Shown: piece after piece, positions 1-7,926 of the stretch
How positions within the stretch are numbered: position 1 is the first letter of the stretch
Layout of the letters: every line of letters begins with the position of its first letter
Source: Adlercreutzia equolifaciens
GTDB taxonomy: Bacteria; Actinomycetota; Coriobacteriia; Coriobacteriales; Eggerthellaceae
Length of the DNA: 64,000 nucleotides
Reading direction: 5' to 3'
Assembly (NCBI RefSeq): GCF_029076695.1
Contig: NZ_JARFIK010000002.1
Location: 682,001-746,000, forward strand
Position numbers and translations under genes: made by a program
The notes under the pieces: generated by a model
Database searches by the model: none
What the model was told of the DNA's origin: nothing
The model's input: the letters and a program-made list of their open reading frames with translations, nothing else

Positions 1-804
1 TTGCATGGCGGCATCGTGAACTCCTGCGACACCGTCTTCTACGAAATCGGCAAGGCCTTCTACGATCACGGCCCCGAGGGCTCTGGCGAGGTATCCGAGA
101 CCGCTATGCAGGACTATGTGTCGCAGTTCGGTTTCGGCAGCCAAACTGGCGTCGATTTGGGCGGTGAGGCTTCGGGCGTGGTGCCCACCCCGGCGTGGAA
201 GGCCGAGACGTTCCGCAATCGCCCCGCCGACGGCGTGTGGCGCGGCGGCGATTACACGAACCTGGTCATCGGCCAGGGCGATCTGCTGGTCACGCCCATG
301 CAGGTAGCCTGCGCCTATGCGGCCATTGCCACGGGTCACGTGATGAAGCCGCACCTGCTGGAAGAAGTGCGCAACGGCCAGGGCGACACCGTCGTCACCT
401 ACCAGCCCGAGGTGTCCCGCACCCCCGAAGTGACCGAGTCGCACCTCAATTACGTGCGCGACTCCCTGCACGACATGATCAAGGAATCCCACAGCGTGGC
501 GCCCCTCTTCGCCGAGGAGGGCATCGATGCGGCGGGCAAGTCGGGCACCGGCGAGCGCCAGGACCGCAACGATACGGCCTGGTTCGTGGCCTACGCGCCC
601 TATGATGATCCGAAGTACGTGGTAGCCTGCGTTATCGAGGATGGCGGCGGCGGTTCCGATACGGCGGCCCCCATCGTGGCCGAGGTCATGGGTGCCCTGT
701 TCGATTCCGAAAACGGCAAGTCAGATGTGAGCATCGAGCGGTTGCCCGGCTCGACGGGCGAGTCCGTGGAGATCAGCGTCGACTCCGGCGCGCGAACGGA
801 CTAG
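1..804 (+). CDS. mrdA: Penicillin-binding protein 2 (transpeptidase), C-terminal part
   Basis: Class B penicillin-binding protein that cross-links peptidoglycan during cell elongation, anchored in the membrane with its catalytic domain outside. Only the last 267 codons are visible, so the true start and the SxxK active-site serine lie before the window. The fragment opens at the second transpeptidase motif (SCD at residues 8-10, followed by TVFYEIG) and carries the third box as KSGTGE near residue 180, the usual KTG position. A hydrophilic tail of about 35 residues follows the domain. The rodA gene begins 9 bp after the stop, the classic PBP2-RodA pairing, which is why I prefer PBP2 over FtsI/PBP3. 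Confidence in the family is high; the choice of PBP2 rests on the neighbour. Confidence 0.88.
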   Translation: MHGGIVNSCDTVFYEIGKAFYDHGPEGSGEVSETAMQDYVSQFGFGSQTGVDLGGEASGVVPTPAWKAETFRNRPADGVWRGGDYTNLVIGQGDLLVTPMQVACAYAAIATGHVMKPHLLEEVRNGQGDTVVTYQPEVSRTPEVTESHLNYVRDSLHDMIKESHSVAPLFAEEGIDAAGKSGTGERQDRNDTAWFVAYAPYDDPKYVVACVIEDGGGGSDTAAPIVAEVMGALFDSENGKSDVSIERLPGSTGESVEISVDSGARTD

Positions 805-813
805 GGGAGCGCC

Positions 814-2046
814 ATGGCAGAACTTCCTCAGATTCATTCGGTGCACCATCACGCCTCCCATGCGGCCCATGGCGCCTCGTCGCGCTCCGAGCGTCCCTCG
901 CTGTTCTCGTGGCTCAATCCGCCGCTGCTCATTGTGGTGGGGCTGCTGGTCAGCTACGGCCTTTTGGTGTGCTGGTCGGCCGTGCAGGGCCTTGAGAAGT
1001 ACAGCTTCAACCGCCAGCTGATGTGCGTGCTCATCGGTCTGGTGCTCATGGTCATCGTGTGGCGCTTCGACTATCGGCGTCTGGCCAACCTCACCACGGC
1101 GCTGCTGGCGCTCAACGTCATCCTCATTCTGTCTCCCCATATACCGGGCTTGGGCACCGACGCCGGTATGGGGGCGAAGTCGTGGATCAAGGTGGGCATG
1201 CAGGTGCAGCCCGGCGAGTTCGCGAAGGTCACCGTCATCTTGTACGCGGCCAGCTTGGTGGCCCGCTACGGAGGTACCCTCGATGACGTGCGCGAGTACT
1301 GCAAGGTGGTCGGGCTCTTGCTCGTGCCCTTCCTCTGTGTGATGACCCAGCCCGACCTGGGCACGGGCCTGGTGTACCTGGCCATTTCGGCGGCCGTCCT
1401 GGTTATGGGCGGCGCGAAGGCCCGGTATCTGCTCATCACCTTGGCTCTGGGCATTGCCGCCATTGCCGCGGTGTTCGCCGTGGACGAGTTGCTCAAGTAC
1501 GAAACCTCGCCGGGGCAGTACGAGTATCGTCTTCTGAAGAACTACCAGCGCAGCCGTCTTTTCGTGTTCTTGAACCCCGATGCCGACTTGTCCGGCGACG
1601 GCTACAACCTGGCCCAGGCGAAGATTGCCATCGGTTCGGGCGGCCTGTTCGGCAAGGGGCTTTTGAACGCCACTCAGTCCACCCATGGCTTTCTTCCCGA
1701 GGCGCCCACCGATTTCGTGTTCTGCGTGCTGGCCGAGGAGTTCGGCTTCGTGGGCGTGGTGGCCCTCATCGCGCTCTACGGCGCGCTCATTGCCGTCTGC
1801 CTGTCCGTGGCGCGCGGCGCCGATAACCTCTACGGCATGCTCATCGTCATGGGCGTCATCGGCATGTGGCTCTTCCAAATTTTGGAGAACATCGGCATGG
1901 ACTGCGGCCTCATGCCCATTACCGGCATTCCGCTGCCCTTTGTGAGCTACGGCTCCTCGTTTATGATCGTGAACTTTGTGTTGGTCGGACTCATCGGCTC
2001 CGTGGGGAGCCACAACAGCGTTTCAGGAAGGAAGGCCACCCCATGA
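814..2046 (+). CDS. rodA: RodA/FtsW/SpoVE (SEDS) peptidoglycan glycosyltransferase
   Basis: SEDS-family polytopic membrane protein that polymerises lipid II into glycan strands. The 410-residue length fits the family. After a His-rich cytoplasmic N-terminus (about 40 residues) there are roughly ten hydrophobic segments. Family hallmarks are visible: a GAKSWIKVG-like stretch near residue 125, QPDLGTGLVY near residue 180, and a C-terminal TGIPLPFVSYGSS block near residue 375, which is highly conserved in RodA/FtsW. It follows the PBP2 gene by 9 bp and its stop overlaps the next start (ATGA), so it belongs to a translationally coupled elongasome operon. FtsW is the alternative; adjacency to PBP2 favours RodA. 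Confidence 0.9.
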   Translation: MAELPQIHSVHHHASHAAHGASSRSERPSLFSWLNPPLLIVVGLLVSYGLLVCWSAVQGLEKYSFNRQLMCVLIGLVLMVIVWRFDYRRLANLTTALLALNVILILSPHIPGLGTDAGMGAKSWIKVGMQVQPGEFAKVTVILYAASLVARYGGTLDDVREYCKVVGLLLVPFLCVMTQPDLGTGLVYLAISAAVLVMGGAKARYLLITLALGIAAIAAVFAVDELLKYETSPGQYEYRLLKNYQRSRLFVFLNPDADLSGDGYNLAQAKIAIGSGGLFGKGLLNATQSTHGFLPEAPTDFVFCVLAEEFGFVGVVALIALYGALIAVCLSVARGADNLYGMLIVMGVIGMWLFQILENIGMDCGLMPITGIPLPFVSYGSSFMIVNFVLVGLIGSVGSHNSVSGRKATP

Positions 2047-3218
2047 ACATCCCCCTCGACATCCCCGCCCTGCTGAAGGCGGCCACCGATATCGACAGTG
2101 CCCGCAATACGCCTCTGGCCGTGTCCGTCTACATCGACGACACGGCGCCCGGCGATGTGGTGGGCCACGTGCGCAGCGCCTTCGCTAGCGCCGGCGCCCA
2201 TACCCGCGTTACCTTGGGTTATTTGGGCGACGGGCTGGTGGAGCCCTATGGCGGCGACGACATGGCCGTCATTGTGGCCGGCTCATCCACGGCCATCGGC
2301 GAGCAGGCGGCCCATATTCGCAACGCGGGCATTCCCGTCATGGTGGCCACTACCATGCCGCATCACGTGGCGGCCGCGGCCGAGGCGGCCGGCTTTGCCA
2401 TTCCCGACGGCGATATCGTGGCGCCGGACATGACCGCGCCGTCGCCTTTGGGGGACGCCCTGGCCTCTTTCGAGCGCCGTGTGACGGCCGGCAGCACCGA
2501 GGACGGCGAGCCGCAAAGTGCCCAAGTTATCGAAGCGGTGGAGCACGCGCTGCCGGTGGAGACGCAGCCGGCCTCCGCCGAGCCCCTGCCTTTGGATGAC
2601 CAGGCCGCTGCCACGCTCGACCGCCGCATGGGCGAGTGGATCATCGCCGCCTGCAAGGACAAGAAGCTTGCCTTCGCCCTGGCCTTCCCCTTTGTGCGCC
2701 GCCCGCTTTCCCTGGATGCGGTGCGCGCCACCTCGCTTCAGAATGCCGGCATCGGCGTGGTAGTGTTCATCCCCGGGGCCGATATGCCCATCATGACGCT
2801 CAACCAGGCGAAGATGCTCCTGCAGATTGCCGCGGCCTACGGGCAGCCCCTGTCGGCCGAGCGCATCAAGGAGCTGGCCGCCGTGGTGGGCGGCGCCTTC
2901 CTGTTCCGCAACATCGCCCGTTCCGTGGCCGGCGTGGTGCCGGTGCTCGGCTGGGCGGTCAAGGGCGCCGTGGGCTTTGCGGGCACCGAGGCCATGGGCC
3001 GTGCGGCCATCGAGTACTTCGAGGCCGGCGGTGATATCGTCGGCGTGGCCAACGTGGTGCAGAAGGCTCGCGACGAGGCCGTGGAGGCCGCCTCGAAGGC
3101 CGCGGACACGCCTGTGGGACAGAAGGTAGCGGCCGGCGCCAAGGACGCCGGGCTCTCCGCCTTCCGCGCCCTGCGCGGCAAGGGCAAGAACGGCGGGAAG
3201 GAGTCTCGTGGCGCTTAG
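2043..3218 (+). CDS. DUF697 (YcjF-like) domain protein
   Basis: Protein of 391 residues of unknown function. The start is the ATG overlapping the rodA stop; an upstream in-frame extension lies inside rodA and is rejected. The N-terminal about 160 residues look like a Rossmann-type region (VAVIVAGSS, IPVMVATTMPHHV). The second half has the pattern of DUF697: a stretch around residues 245-300 with PIMTLNQAKMLLQIAAAYGQ, then KELAAVVGGAFLFRN and hydrophobic segments (VAGVVPVLGWAVKGAVGFAG) that probably insert in the membrane. The tail is rich in Ala, Lys and Gly. Its last 11 bp overlap the next gene, so it is coupled to both rodA and the radical-SAM gene. A role in envelope growth is suggested only by context. 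Confidence 0.7.
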   Translation: MNIPLDIPALLKAATDIDSARNTPLAVSVYIDDTAPGDVVGHVRSAFASAGAHTRVTLGYLGDGLVEPYGGDDMAVIVAGSSTAIGEQAAHIRNAGIPVMVATTMPHHVAAAAEAAGFAIPDGDIVAPDMTAPSPLGDALASFERRVTAGSTEDGEPQSAQVIEAVEHALPVETQPASAEPLPLDDQAAATLDRRMGEWIIAACKDKKLAFALAFPFVRRPLSLDAVRATSLQNAGIGVVVFIPGADMPIMTLNQAKMLLQIAAAYGQPLSAERIKELAAVVGGAFLFRNIARSVAGVVPVLGWAVKGAVGFAGTEAMGRAAIEYFEAGGDIVGVANVVQKARDEAVEAASKAADTPVGQKVAAGAKDAGLSAFRALRGKGKNGGKESRGA

Positions 3219-5223
3219 CAATCTGTGGCCGGTGGTAGAGCCGCTGCTGTCTCGCATCGAGCGGCCTGCGCGCTATCTCAATCATGAGTGGGGCTGTGCC
3301 CCCGGGCCTGCCGAGGACGACTTCTCCTTCTGCATGATCTATCCCGATACCTACGAGCTGGGCCAGGCCAACCAGGCCGTCCGCATTTTGGTGAACGCGG
3401 TGAACGCTACCGAGGGCATGGGGGCCGAGCGCGCCTTCCTGCCGGCGGTGGACATGGCCGACCTCATGCGCCAGGAGCAGGTGCCGCTGTTCTCGCTGGA
3501 AAGCTGCGCCCCGGTGCGCGAGTTCGACGCCGTGGGCATCACGCTGCCCCACGAGCTGGCTGCCACCAACGTTCTGGAAACCCTGGACCTGGCGGGCATT
3601 CCGCTGCGCACCGAGGATCGCGCCGAGGACGATCCGCTGGTGCTGGGTGGCGGCCCCTGCGCCTATAACCCCGAGCCCTACGCGCCGTTCTTTGACGCCA
3701 TCATGGTGGGTGAGGGCGAGGAGCAGCTGCCCGAAGTGCTGGGCGTTATTCGCACGCTGCGGGCCGAGGGCGCCCCGCGTGCGGCCATTCTGCGAGCCCT
3801 TGCCCAAGTGGGCGGCGTCTACGTGCCGTCGCTGTACCGTTGGCGCTCCGAGGAGGAGGCCCAGGAGGCGGGCAGTTGGGTGGAGCCCTTGTTCGAGGAC
3901 GTGCCCCCGGTGGTGCACAAGCGCGTGTTCGAGGGCTTCGCCGACAGCGACGCCTTCGAGCCCATGATCGTGCCCTATACCGAGGTGGTGCACGATCGGC
4001 TGAACGTGGAGATCCTGCGCGGCTGCGCCCGCGGCTGCCGTTTCTGCCAGGCGGGCATGATGTACCGCCCCGTGCGCGAGCGCTCGGCCGACAACATCGT
4101 GTCCGCGGTCACGCGCGGTCTGGCCGAAACGGGCTATGACGAGGTGAGCCTGACCTCGCTTTCGTCGACGGACCATTCCCAAATTGCCGAGATTCTCACG
4201 CGGGTGAACGGCGCCTGCGCCGGCCAGGGCATTCGCATCTCGGTGCCCTCGCAGCGTCTCGATTCCTTCGGCGTGGAGATGGCCGAATTGGTGGCCGGGC
4301 AGAAGAAGGGCGGACTGACCTTCGCTCCGGAGGCCGGTACTCAGCGCCTGCGCGACGTTATCAACAAGAACGTCACCGAGGACGACCTGTTCTCCGCCAT
4401 CGACGCCGCCTTCGCGGCGGGATGGCGCCGCTGCAAGCTGTACTTCATGGTGGGTCTGCCCACGGAAACCGATGACGACATCAAGGGCATCGCGAGCCTG
4501 GCCCAGCGCGCCTACGACCGCGCCAAGGCCGCCGTGCCGCCCGAGCAGCGCGGCTCCATTCGCATGAGCGTGTCCTGCGCCGTGTTCGTGCCCAAGGCCC
4601 AGACGCCCTTCCAGTGGGACGGCCAGATTTCCCCCGAGGAGACGCTGCGCCGCGTGGGGCTGCTCAAGCGCTCGGTGAAGTACAAGGCCGTGGACGTGCA
4701 CTACCACGATCCGAAGACGTCGTTCGTGGAGGCGGTCATGAGCCGCGGCGGCCGCGAGGTGGCCGACTGGGTGGAAGAGGCGTGGAAGCGCGGGGCGCGC
4801 TTCGATGCCTGGACCGAGCTGTTCAACGAGGAGGCCTGGAACGGGGCTGCCGAGGCCCTGGGCATCGATTCGGCTGCCATTGCCCAGGCGGAGTATCCTA
4901 CCGACTACGTGTTGCCCTGGACCCATATTACGGCCGCTGTTTCGCCGCGCTTCCTGGCGCGGGAGCGTCGCCGTGCCGCCGAGGGCGTCACCACGCCGGA
5001 CTGTACCTTCGATCAGTGCTCGGCCTGCGGGGCCTGTCCCACGCTGGGAGCCGATATCGAGCTGCAGGAGGAGCGTCCGTTGAAGGAAGGGGAGACGCGA
5101 GCGGCGAATCCCTATCGCGTGATCGAGTCGGCCGCCGAGGGCGGGGACGCTGTCGAGGCCGCCGCTCCGGCAGTCGCTGCTGCGGACGGTTCGACCGCGA
5201 CCGATTCCCAGGAGGTGCGCTAG
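3208..5223 (+). CDS. Radical SAM protein, TIGR03960-like, B12-binding-like N-terminus
   Basis: Radical S-adenosylmethionine enzyme of 671 residues, substrate unknown. The GTG start lies inside the end of the DUF697 gene. The first about 230 residues form a cobalamin-binding-like Rossmann region; the radical-SAM cluster motif is C273-x3-C277-x2-C280 in RGCARGCRFCQAG, followed by a typical SLSSTDHS region and a GLPTETDDD motif. A second Cys cluster near residues 600-612 (CTFDQCSACGACP) could bind another Fe-S centre. The family is usually followed by, or fused to, a DUF2344/TIGR03936 protein, and that is the next gene, one base after this stop. The tail is low-complexity Ala/Glu. Membership is convincing; the reaction is unknown. 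Confidence 0.82.
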   Translation: MALSNLWPVVEPLLSRIERPARYLNHEWGCAPGPAEDDFSFCMIYPDTYELGQANQAVRILVNAVNATEGMGAERAFLPAVDMADLMRQEQVPLFSLESCAPVREFDAVGITLPHELAATNVLETLDLAGIPLRTEDRAEDDPLVLGGGPCAYNPEPYAPFFDAIMVGEGEEQLPEVLGVIRTLRAEGAPRAAILRALAQVGGVYVPSLYRWRSEEEAQEAGSWVEPLFEDVPPVVHKRVFEGFADSDAFEPMIVPYTEVVHDRLNVEILRGCARGCRFCQAGMMYRPVRERSADNIVSAVTRGLAETGYDEVSLTSLSSTDHSQIAEILTRVNGACAGQGIRISVPSQRLDSFGVEMAELVAGQKKGGLTFAPEAGTQRLRDVINKNVTEDDLFSAIDAAFAAGWRRCKLYFMVGLPTETDDDIKGIASLAQRAYDRAKAAVPPEQRGSIRMSVSCAVFVPKAQTPFQWDGQISPEETLRRVGLLKRSVKYKAVDVHYHDPKTSFVEAVMSRGGREVADWVEEAWKRGARFDAWTELFNEEAWNGAAEALGIDSAAIAQAEYPTDYVLPWTHITAAVSPRFLARERRRAAEGVTTPDCTFDQCSACGACPTLGADIELQEERPLKEGETRAANPYRVIESAAEGGDAVEAAAPAVAAADGSTATDSQEVR

Positions 5224-5224
5224 C

Positions 5225-5869
5225 ATGGCCGATCCTCGTTTGTTCCGCCTGCGGGTGACGTTTCGCGAGACGGGGCGTCTGGCCCTGCTGTCGCACTTGG
5301 AGGTAGCCCGTGCCTTAGAGCGCGCCGTGCGTCGCGCCAACTTGCCCTACGCCGTCAGCCAGGGCTTTTCGCCCCACATGCGCATCGCCTTCGGAGCTGC
5401 GCTGCCCGTGGGGGTAGGGGGTACGGCGGAGTTCTTCGACCTGTTCCTGACCAAGTACGTGGCGGCCCCTAAGGCCCTGGCGGCTTTGCAGGCCGCCAGC
5501 CCGGCCGACTTGTATCCCACGGACGCCCGCTACATCGAGGCGCGGGATGCCGCTGCTTCGGTGGCGTGCCCCATCAGCACCTACGAGGTGCGGCTCTCCG
5601 AGGCGCCCACTGCTCTGGTGGTGCCCGAGACCATTACCGTGGTGCGCAAGAAGAAGGAAAAGACCCTGGTGGTAGAGGAGTTCCTGGTAGGTCCGGTGAG
5701 CCACGAGGGGGACACCCTGCGCTTCACGCTGGAAGCGAAGCCCACGGGCAGCTTGCGCGCCGATGCCTTCGTACGGGAGCTCATTGCCGCCACCGTGGCC
5801 GCGGGCCATGCTGCCGACGGGCTCCATCCTGTAAATTTCATGCGCGTGGATCAGCGCGCCGCCGAATGA
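5225..5869 (+). CDS. Radical SAM-associated protein, DUF2344/TIGR03936 family
   Basis: Small protein of 214 residues that accompanies the preceding radical-SAM enzyme; in many bacteria the two are fused. The beginning (LFRLRVTFRETGRLALLSHLEVARALERA) and the following stretch with YAVSQGFSPHMRIAFGAALPVG are the conserved parts of DUF2344. No catalytic residues are obvious. It starts 1 bp after the upstream stop, so the two are almost certainly co-translated and likely work as one unit, with this protein as substrate-binding or accessory subunit (inference). No T-rich terminator follows; the next gene has its own promoter. Confidence 0.8.
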   Translation: MADPRLFRLRVTFRETGRLALLSHLEVARALERAVRRANLPYAVSQGFSPHMRIAFGAALPVGVGGTAEFFDLFLTKYVAAPKALAALQAASPADLYPTDARYIEARDAAASVACPISTYEVRLSEAPTALVVPETITVVRKKKEKTLVVEEFLVGPVSHEGDTLRFTLEAKPTGSLRADAFVRELIAATVAAGHAADGLHPVNFMRVDQRAAE

Positions 5870-5945
5870 GCAGGGGCGCCGGCACGCCAAGACGGTCCTC
5901 GGCGCACTTTGCCGTGAAATCCGCGTAGGAGCGCTGGCGAACCGC

Positions 5946-5951
5946 TATTAT
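5946..5951 (+). promoter_or_regulatory. -10 box of the HIT-protein gene
   Basis: TATTAT sits 31 bp before the ATG at 5982 and is followed by an AAAGGA ribosome site. No good -35 hexamer is visible at 16-18 bp, so the assignment is tentative. Confidence 0.4.
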
Positions 5952-5981
5952 GGAACACGTAAGTCAACGAAAGGAACTTTC

Positions 5982-6341
5982 ATGAGCGATTGCCTGTTCT
6001 GCAAGATCGTTGCCGGCGACATTCCGTCCGCCAAGGTGTACGAGGACGATATCTGCTACGCCTTCGACGACATCGAGCCCGAGGCGCCGGTGCACACCCT
6101 TATCGTGCCGAAGCAGCATTTCGATAATCTGGCCGACAACGTGCCGGCCGAGGTTATCGGCCACATTATGTCGGTGGTGCCCGAGGTGGCGCGCCTGAAG
6201 GGCGTGGCCGAGTCCGGCTACCGCACCGTGGTGAACACCGGCCCCGATTCTGCGGCCACGGTGGATCACCTCCACGTGCATTTGCTGGGAGGCACCAAGA
6301 TGGGCCGCTTCACCTTCGAGGGTTCTGCCCGCCAGGCGTAA
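5982..6341 (+). CDS. HIT-family (HinT-like) purine nucleotide phosphoramidase
   Basis: Histidine-triad protein of 119 residues, the normal size of the HinT branch, which hydrolyses AMP-lysine and other nucleoside phosphoramidates. The N-terminus (SDCLFCKIVAGDIPSAKVYED) is nearly canonical for bacterial HinT, and the catalytic triad is HLHVHLLGG from H96. The ATG at 5982 is preceded by AAAGGA at a good distance. It stands alone between the radical-SAM pair and the tRNA-Asp region. A long hairpin 70 bp downstream (6412-6442) probably ends its transcript. Confidence 0.93.
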   Translation: MSDCLFCKIVAGDIPSAKVYEDDICYAFDDIEPEAPVHTLIVPKQHFDNLADNVPAEVIGHIMSVVPEVARLKGVAESGYRTVVNTGPDSAATVDHLHVHLLGGTKMGRFTFEGSARQA

Positions 6342-6357
6342 GGGGCGGGCGCGCAGA

Positions 6358-6412
6358 AGAGCGCCGGCCTGTCACGTCGGAGGCGCAGCGCCTCTGATGC
6401 CAGCGAGTTCGA
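6358..6412 (+). pseudogene. tRNA-Asp-like fragment (anticodon arm and T arm only)
   Basis: Bases 6358-6383 match, base for base, 26 nt of the intact tRNA-Asp genes downstream (6616-6641), covering the end of the D arm, the anticodon arm with GTC and the variable-loop start. Bases 6403-6412 repeat 10 nt of the T arm (GCGAGTTCGA). Between them lie 19 nt including a small palindrome GAGGCGCAGCGCCTC. There is no D arm, acceptor stem or CCA, so it cannot fold as a tRNA. It looks like a recombination or integration scar of a tRNA-Asp copy. Confidence 0.7.
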
Positions 6413-6442
6413 ACGGGACGCCGGTTTGACCGGCGTCCCGTT
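6412..6442 (+). terminator. 13-bp hairpin, likely terminator of the HIT gene
   Basis: AACGGGACGCCGG pairs perfectly with CCGGCGTCCCGTT around a TTTGA loop. The trailing sequence is GGTTTA, so the T tract is short. It directly abuts the tRNA-like fragment. Confidence 0.6.
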
Positions 6443-6548
6443 GGTTTATCGGCGTTCCGGCGAGGGGCATTATGTGAGTTGTTTACCCGTATTTCCGCAG
6501 ATGGCTCTTTCTCTGGCCGACGGTTCGGAAATTTCTCGAAAAAACGGC

Positions 6549-6576
6549 TTGCCACCGCTCGGGTTCTCTGTATAAT
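6549..6576 (+). promoter_or_regulatory. Promoter of the tRNA-Asp pair
   Basis: TTGCCA (6549-6554), a 16-bp spacer and a consensus TATAAT (6571-6576) lie 18 bp before the first tRNA. Confidence 0.75.
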
Positions 6577-6594
6577 AGACGAGCTGCTGAAAAC

Positions 6595-6671
<77 letters not shown>

Positions 6672-6692
6672 TTTTTAGCATGCACACCATTC

Positions 6693-6769
<77 letters not shown>

Positions 6770-6780
6770 TTTGCATTGAG

Positions 6781-6806
6781 AGCCGCAGCATCAGCTGCGG
6801 CTTTTT
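6781..6806 (+). terminator. Terminator of the tRNA-Asp transcript
   Basis: A 9-bp stem AGCCGCAGC/GCTGCGGCT with ATCA loop is followed by five T residues. Confidence 0.88.
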
Positions 6807-6919
6807 CATTTCCGATAACCCCCGAACTTTGAGCGTCCTTGAAGCGGCGCTCCAGCGGCGTCGTGCATCCATGTTAGAATTCCAGCGAGAAACAATGACC
6901 CCGAAGATAAGGGGAAGCT

Positions 6920-7858
6920 ATGATCTGCGATAACGTTCTGGAAGCCGTCGGCTCAACACCGCTCGTGCGCCTGAATCACTTGACGGGACCTAACGACGCT
7001 CAGGTACTGGTGAAGTTCGAGGGCGTCAACGTGGGCGGCTCGGTGAAGACGCGCACGGCGCTGAAGATGATCGAAGAGGCCGAGGCTCGGGGCGAGGTCA
7101 CGCCCGACTCCATCATTGTGGAGCCCACCAGCGGCAATCAGGGCGTAGGTTTGGCCCTGGTCTGCGCGGTAAAGGGGCTGAAGGCGCGCATCATCATGCC
7201 CGATTCCTGCTCGGAGGAGCGCCGTAAGATCATGGAGCATTACGGTGCCGAGGTCATCCTTGTGCACGACGAGGGCGATATCGGTGCCTGCATCGAGGAA
7301 TGCATTGCCCTGGCGCAGCAGCTGGCCGCCGAGGACCCGCGGGTCTTCGTGCCCCAGCAGTTCGTGAACCGCGACAACCTGGCGGCCCATGTGGCCGGTA
7401 CGGCGGCCGAGATTCTGGCCGATGCGGCCGAAGCTGGCCTCGTCATCGACGGCTTCTGCTCGGGCTTCGGCACAGGCGGCACCATTACGGGCATTGGCTC
7501 CGAGCTGCGTCGCGTCAACCCGGCTGTGCAGATTTGGGCCGCCGAGCCCGAGCATGCGGCGCTTCTGTCCGGAGGTGCCATCGGTACCCATGTGCAAATG
7601 GGCATCGGCGACGGTATCCTGCCGGCCATCATGGACACGGAGCTCATTGACGAGATCGTGGTGGTCTCGGACGATGAGGCCCTGGATGTTGCTCGCCGTC
7701 TGGCTCGTGAGGAAGGTCTGTTCTGCGGCATCTCCTCGGGCACGAACGTAGCCTGCGCCCTGCAGCTGGCCCGCAAGCTGGGTCCGGGCAAAACCGTGGT
7801 CACTCTGGCTCCCGACACCGGTGAGCGTTACTTCTCCACGCCCTTGTTCAAGAACTAG
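6920..7858 (+). CDS. cysK: Cysteine synthase family (O-acetylserine sulfhydrylase-like) PLP enzyme
   Basis: PLP-dependent beta-replacement enzyme of 312 residues, expected to make cysteine from O-acetylserine and sulfide in the cytosol. The PLP lysine is K43 in GGSVKTRTA, and the phosphate-binding loop is the glycine run GFGTGGTITG near residue 183. Family motifs include PTSGNQGVGLA near residue 73 and GISSGTNVACAL near residue 272. Deviations from textbook CysK are worth noting: KTR replaces KDR, and GNQG replaces GNTG, so a related beta-replacing enzyme remains possible. SD GGGGAAG precedes the ATG. A TAGAAT -10-like box lies at 6875. No serine acetyltransferase gene is adjacent. Confidence 0.8.
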   Translation: MICDNVLEAVGSTPLVRLNHLTGPNDAQVLVKFEGVNVGGSVKTRTALKMIEEAEARGEVTPDSIIVEPTSGNQGVGLALVCAVKGLKARIIMPDSCSEERRKIMEHYGAEVILVHDEGDIGACIEECIALAQQLAAEDPRVFVPQQFVNRDNLAAHVAGTAAEILADAAEAGLVIDGFCSGFGTGGTITGIGSELRRVNPAVQIWAAEPEHAALLSGGAIGTHVQMGIGDGILPAIMDTELIDEIVVVSDDEALDVARRLAREEGLFCGISSGTNVACALQLARKLGPGKTVVTLAPDTGERYFSTPLFKN

Positions 7859-7864
7859 AGGCCC

Positions 7865-7902
7865 AAAAAAGAAGGCCCGGTGCGCCGAAGCGACCGGACC
7901 TT
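7865..7902 (-). terminator. Terminator of the reductase operon
   Basis: Read leftward, AAGGTCCGGT pairs with ACCGGGCCTT (one mismatch) and is followed by a TTCTTTTTT tract. It lies just past the flavin reductase stop and tail-to-tail with cysK. Confidence 0.75.
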
Positions 7903-7926
7903 CCTAAGGGAGGGGAGGCAAATGGG

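Noticed and set aside
2959-5340. Long leftward reading frame (793 codons) opposite the radical-SAM genes
   Set aside because: The opposite strand encodes conserved family proteins; the leftward product is rich in Arg, His and Gly, as expected from antisense of GC-rich codons.
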